From positions 1-9,419 of the forward strand of contig CABQZS010000153.1 of the NCBI GenBank assembly GCA_902468695.1: DNA of 9,419 nucleotides, read 5' to 3'. The translations under genes were made by a program, and so were the position numbers. Under the pieces are notes generated by a model, which had not been told where the DNA came from, ran no database searches, and was given only the letters and a program-made list of their open reading frames with translations. Below are positions 7,320-9,419 of this stretch, in pieces. Source of the stretch: an uncultured Collinsella sp. (GTDB taxonomy: Bacteria; Actinomycetota; Coriobacteriia; Coriobacteriales; Coriobacteriaceae). Position 1 is the stretch's first letter. Each line of letters opens with the position of its first letter.

Positions 7320-7449
7320 CGTCTGTCCAGGCGGAGGCATATAAGGTTCATCGCGAGTTCCGCACGCAAAGAAGGCCACTTAATGTGGCCTTCGTCTTGC
7401 GCAGGACTGTCCGAGCAGGGAATCTTATATGCCTCCGCCTGGACAGACG
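7320..7449 (-). repeat. long-stem element B (inverted relative to A)
   Basis: Left arm 7320-7345 is the perfect reverse complement of 7424-7449. Four more pairs inward (one of them G-U) extend the stem to 30 bp, the same length as in element A. The 70-nt core (7350-7419) is nearly identical to the reverse complement of the core of A, with about three substitutions and one inserted base. The arms differ from those of A at about 12 of 30 positions but still pair. Read on the minus strand, it follows the phosphoglycerol-transferase-type gene just as A follows the flavodoxin gene, so in both cases the core has the same sense as the gene before it. Confidence 0.8.
7367..7393 (-). terminator. rho-independent terminator in the core of element B
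   Basis: On the minus strand, GAAGGCCAC, loop ATTAA and GTGGCCTTC are followed by TTTG. It lies about 85 bases after the stop codon of the minus-strand enzyme and probably ends its transcript. The T-tract is short, so it is likely weaker than the copy in element A. Confidence 0.6.
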
Positions 7450-7476
7450 TTTCAGTTGTGGCTCAGCAGCTAGCAG

Positions 7477-9419
7477 CTACTTGATCTTGGTCGTACCCGG
7501 TGCCAGGTTGGGGTCGGTCTCGTTGGCCTCGGTCTGGAAGTGCTCCGTATAGACGTTCTTGCCATCGCGGAACATCTCGTAGTACTGCATCTTGGCGTAA
7601 TCCTCGCGCGCCTTGGTGGCGGCTGCGGCGGCGGCGTCGTCACCGGTGACGTTGGAGGAGAGCGCCCAGCACAGGCTGGCGTCCTCGTAGCCGACCGAGT
7701 TGATGGCGGGCAGCGACTCGCGCAGCGTCATGTGCGCTTTCTGGTAGTCGGTCAGCGGTGCGCCGATCAGCTGCATCAGCTGGGTGGACAGGTAGTTGGT
7801 GGACAGGTCGTCGACCTCACTCGTCTGGTCGCAGCCGGCAACGTCGTAGTTGGCCCAAATGATGTAGTCAGTCTGCCACAAGCGCTCCTGGTGGGTGGCG
7901 TCGTCCTCGTCGGTAAACCACTTGTCGTTGAACTTGGACGGGAAGAACGGCTGGTGGTCGCCCCAGAACACCACGACCACCTTACGGTCGAGCTTGCTCA
8001 GGGCGTTGAGGAAGTAGCGCAGCGCCTGGTCGGACTGCTCGATGCACGAGACATACTCGTCGACATCGGACAGCGTGCCGTCCTCGACGGTCTTGGTGTC
8101 CAGGTCGGTCGTGTCGATGTTGAGATGCATCTGCTTGTCGGCCGGCAGCAGGCCCGTGTCGTAGCCCGAGTGGTTCTGCATGGTCACGTCGAAGATAAAC
8201 TGCGGATCGGCGTTCTGGTCGAGCAGCTCAAGAATCTTGTCGTAGGTAGCCTGGTCGGTCACCATGCCGCGCAGGGTGTCGGCCCCCTGGAAGTCGTTGA
8301 TGGACAGGAACTGGTCAAAGCCAAAGTCCTTGTAGACGTTCTCGCGGTTCCAGTTGGTGGCGTGGTTGGGGTGCATGGCCGTGGTGGAATATCCGAGCGA
8401 CTTGAACTGCTCTGCCAGGTTCCCGGTCGTCTCCATGTTGTAGATGGTGTACGGATACACGCCCGAGCCCAGGTTGGCCATGGAGTTGCCGGTCATAAAC
8501 TCAAACTCGGTATTGGCGGTGCCGCCGCCGTAGGCGCTCACGTAGAGCTTGCCGCGGCTGAGGCAGTTGGACAGGTTCTTAAAGTACTGCGGGCCTTCGT
8601 AGTCGGCGCGCATGTTCTGGTAGATGGATAGGTCCGAGAAGGTCTCGTTCATGATGGCGATGACCGTGGGCTTCTCGCTGTCGAACTGCTCCTTTGCGGC
8701 GGCGCGCCCGTCGCTCTTGGCCGCGTCGGACTTGTCGTAGGCCTTGGCGTACTTTTTGAGCGTGGCCTTGGCATCGTCGACGGAGTAGTCGGCGGGTTTG
8801 GGCGGCTTGATGGACTGCGCTGCGCTAATGAAAGCGGGCAGGTAGCCCTCGCGCCAGTAGCTCTCGAGCGGGCGCCAGGTGTAGACGGTGATGCCGAGGG
8901 TGTTGTAGTAGTCGATAAGCGTGACGTGCGCGGTCACGCCGCCCAGGCACAGCACGGCGACGAGCAGGTTGGTGAGCAGCATGCGCTTGGCGTTGGCGGT
9001 GCCCTTCTGGCGATGCGGCGCGACCAGGCCGGCGTACTCGCACAGCAGCATGGCGATGGCGGTAAAGCCCATGGACAGCACGCAGAACAGCGAGATCGAG
9101 AAGGTGTAGCCGGTGCCGGCGACCGCGGCGGCGGTGGAGATGGCCGAAAGGTCACCCGGCTGGATGGGCATGGATTTAAACGTGATGACGAAGAATTCGG
9201 CAATGCCCAGGACAAATAGGGCAAAGGCCAGGACCGCGGGAGCTGCACCGTGGCGCTGGAACAGGAAGAACAAGCCGGTCATGAGCACGGTGATGATGGC
9301 CCACTCGAGCAGGATGCACAGGGGGTAGACCCAGGTAAAGTCATGGTTGGACGAGACCTCCATGCCCAGCAGCGCAAAGACGCCGGCGAGCAGCAGGCAC
9401 AAGACGGCGGCGACGAGCG
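7477..9419 (-). CDS. LTA-synthase / phosphoglycerol-transferase family membrane enzyme (N-terminus outside window)
   Basis: The frame is open to the right edge, so the start lies beyond it; a TTG at 9402 is probably internal because hydrophobic codons continue upstream. Numbering counts that TTG as residue 1 (641 residues to the stop). Five membrane helices are visible (about 1-14, 25-48, 54-75, 100-122, 141-163), then an extracellular alkaline-phosphatase/sulfatase-fold domain. Catalytic signatures are NETF with Glu253 and nucleophile Thr254, YGGGTANTEFEFMTG (291-305), MQNHSGY with His411, and WGDHQPF with Asp482 and His483 as metal ligands. This five-helix plus sulfatase layout is that of LtaS-type enzymes, which transfer glycerol-phosphate from phosphatidylglycerol to a polymer or glycan outside the cell. 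Whether the product is lipoteichoic acid or another phosphoglycerol-decorated glycan cannot be told. Its transcript runs into element B. Confidence 0.9.
   Translation of the reverse strand, partial: LVAAVLCLLLAGVFALLGMEVSSNHDFTWVYPLCILLEWAIITVLMTGLFFLFQRHGAAPAVLAFALFVLGIAEFFVITFKSMPIQPGDLSAISTAAAVAGTGYTFSISLFCVLSMGFTAIAMLLCEYAGLVAPHRQKGTANAKRMLLTNLLVAVLCLGGVTAHVTLIDYYNTLGITVYTWRPLESYWREGYLPAFISAAQSIKPPKPADYSVDDAKATLKKYAKAYDKSDAAKSDGRAAAKEQFDSEKPTVIAIMNETFSDLSIYQNMRADYEGPQYFKNLSNCLSRGKLYVSAYGGGTANTEFEFMTGNSMANLGSGVYPYTIYNMETTGNLAEQFKSLGYSTTAMHPNHATNWNRENVYKDFGFDQFLSINDFQGADTLRGMVTDQATYDKILELLDQNADPQFIFDVTMQNHSGYDTGLLPADKQMHLNIDTTDLDTKTVEDGTLSDVDEYVSCIEQSDQALRYFLNALSKLDRKVVVVFWGDHQPFFPSKFNDKWFTDEDDATHQERLWQTDYIIWANYDVAGCDQTSEVDDLSTNYLSTQLMQLIGAPLTDYQKAHMTLRESLPAINSVGYEDASLCWALSSNVTGDDAAAAAATKAREDYAKMQYYEMFRDGKNVYTEHFQTEANETDPNLAPGTTKIK

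Noticed and set aside
7113..7484. Plus-strand ORF of 123 codons between array 2 and the enzyme gene
   Set aside because: It crosses hairpin units, the truncated core and element B, and its peptides recur in the antisense frame of element A, so the repeats create the open frame.
7540..8631. Long plus-strand open frame of 363 codons
   Set aside because: It is antisense to the well-supported phosphoglycerol-transferase-type gene; its Val/Gly/Leu-rich composition is typical of the reverse frame of GC-rich genes.

Overview
The window looks like the chromosome of a high-G+C Gram-positive gut actinobacterium, most likely Collinsella or a close relative in the Coriobacteriia. This is inferred from several things: GC-rich codon use, a lipoteichoic-acid-synthase-type enzyme, a cell-wall-anchored surface protein with an LAxTG sorting signal, and a flavodoxin of a type common in anaerobes. 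No rRNA or other taxonomic marker is present, so the assignment is inference.

Layout, left to right. Bases 1-1326 hold the 3' part of an ABC exporter (membrane half plus complete ATPase). A 200-base intergenic region with a plausible promoter and two short palindromes leads to a flavodoxin-family gene (1528-2085). From 2128 to 7449 lies an almost symmetrical island. Its left end is a 129-nt long-stem element (A, 2128-2256), followed by a 62-bp-period array of hairpin repeats (2316-2640) and a short block of direct repeats resembling an insertion-sequence end (2658-2734). In the centre is a very large secreted, wall-anchored protein gene (2763-6852). Then come its terminator (6881-6917), a second array of the same hairpin repeats (6941-7234) joined to a truncated copy of the long-stem element (7230-7265), and a second full long-stem element (B, 7320-7449) in the opposite orientation to A. 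From 7477 to the right edge, on the minus strand, is an LTA-synthase/phosphoglycerol-transferase-type membrane enzyme that runs off the window.

The surface protein is split as sequenced. A run of six G at 5459-5464 puts the N-terminal 903 residues (signal peptide, FG-GAP/VCBS-like calcium-loop motifs, unknown middle domain) out of frame with the C-terminal part (FN3-like, Ig-like, stalk, LANTG anchor). Removing one G restores a single protein of about 1362 residues. The cause could be a sequencing error, a mutation, or a phase-variable tract that switches between released and anchored forms.

The most unusual content is non-coding. Elements A and B share a nearly identical core of about 70 nt. 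Each core is enclosed by a 30-bp terminal stem whose middle differs strongly between the copies while base pairing is kept in both. The two hairpin arrays also keep pairing while changing sequence. I know of no named family matching either element. Functionally the cores supply rho-independent terminators for the flavodoxin and LTA-synthase genes, but their architecture is more elaborate than termination alone needs.
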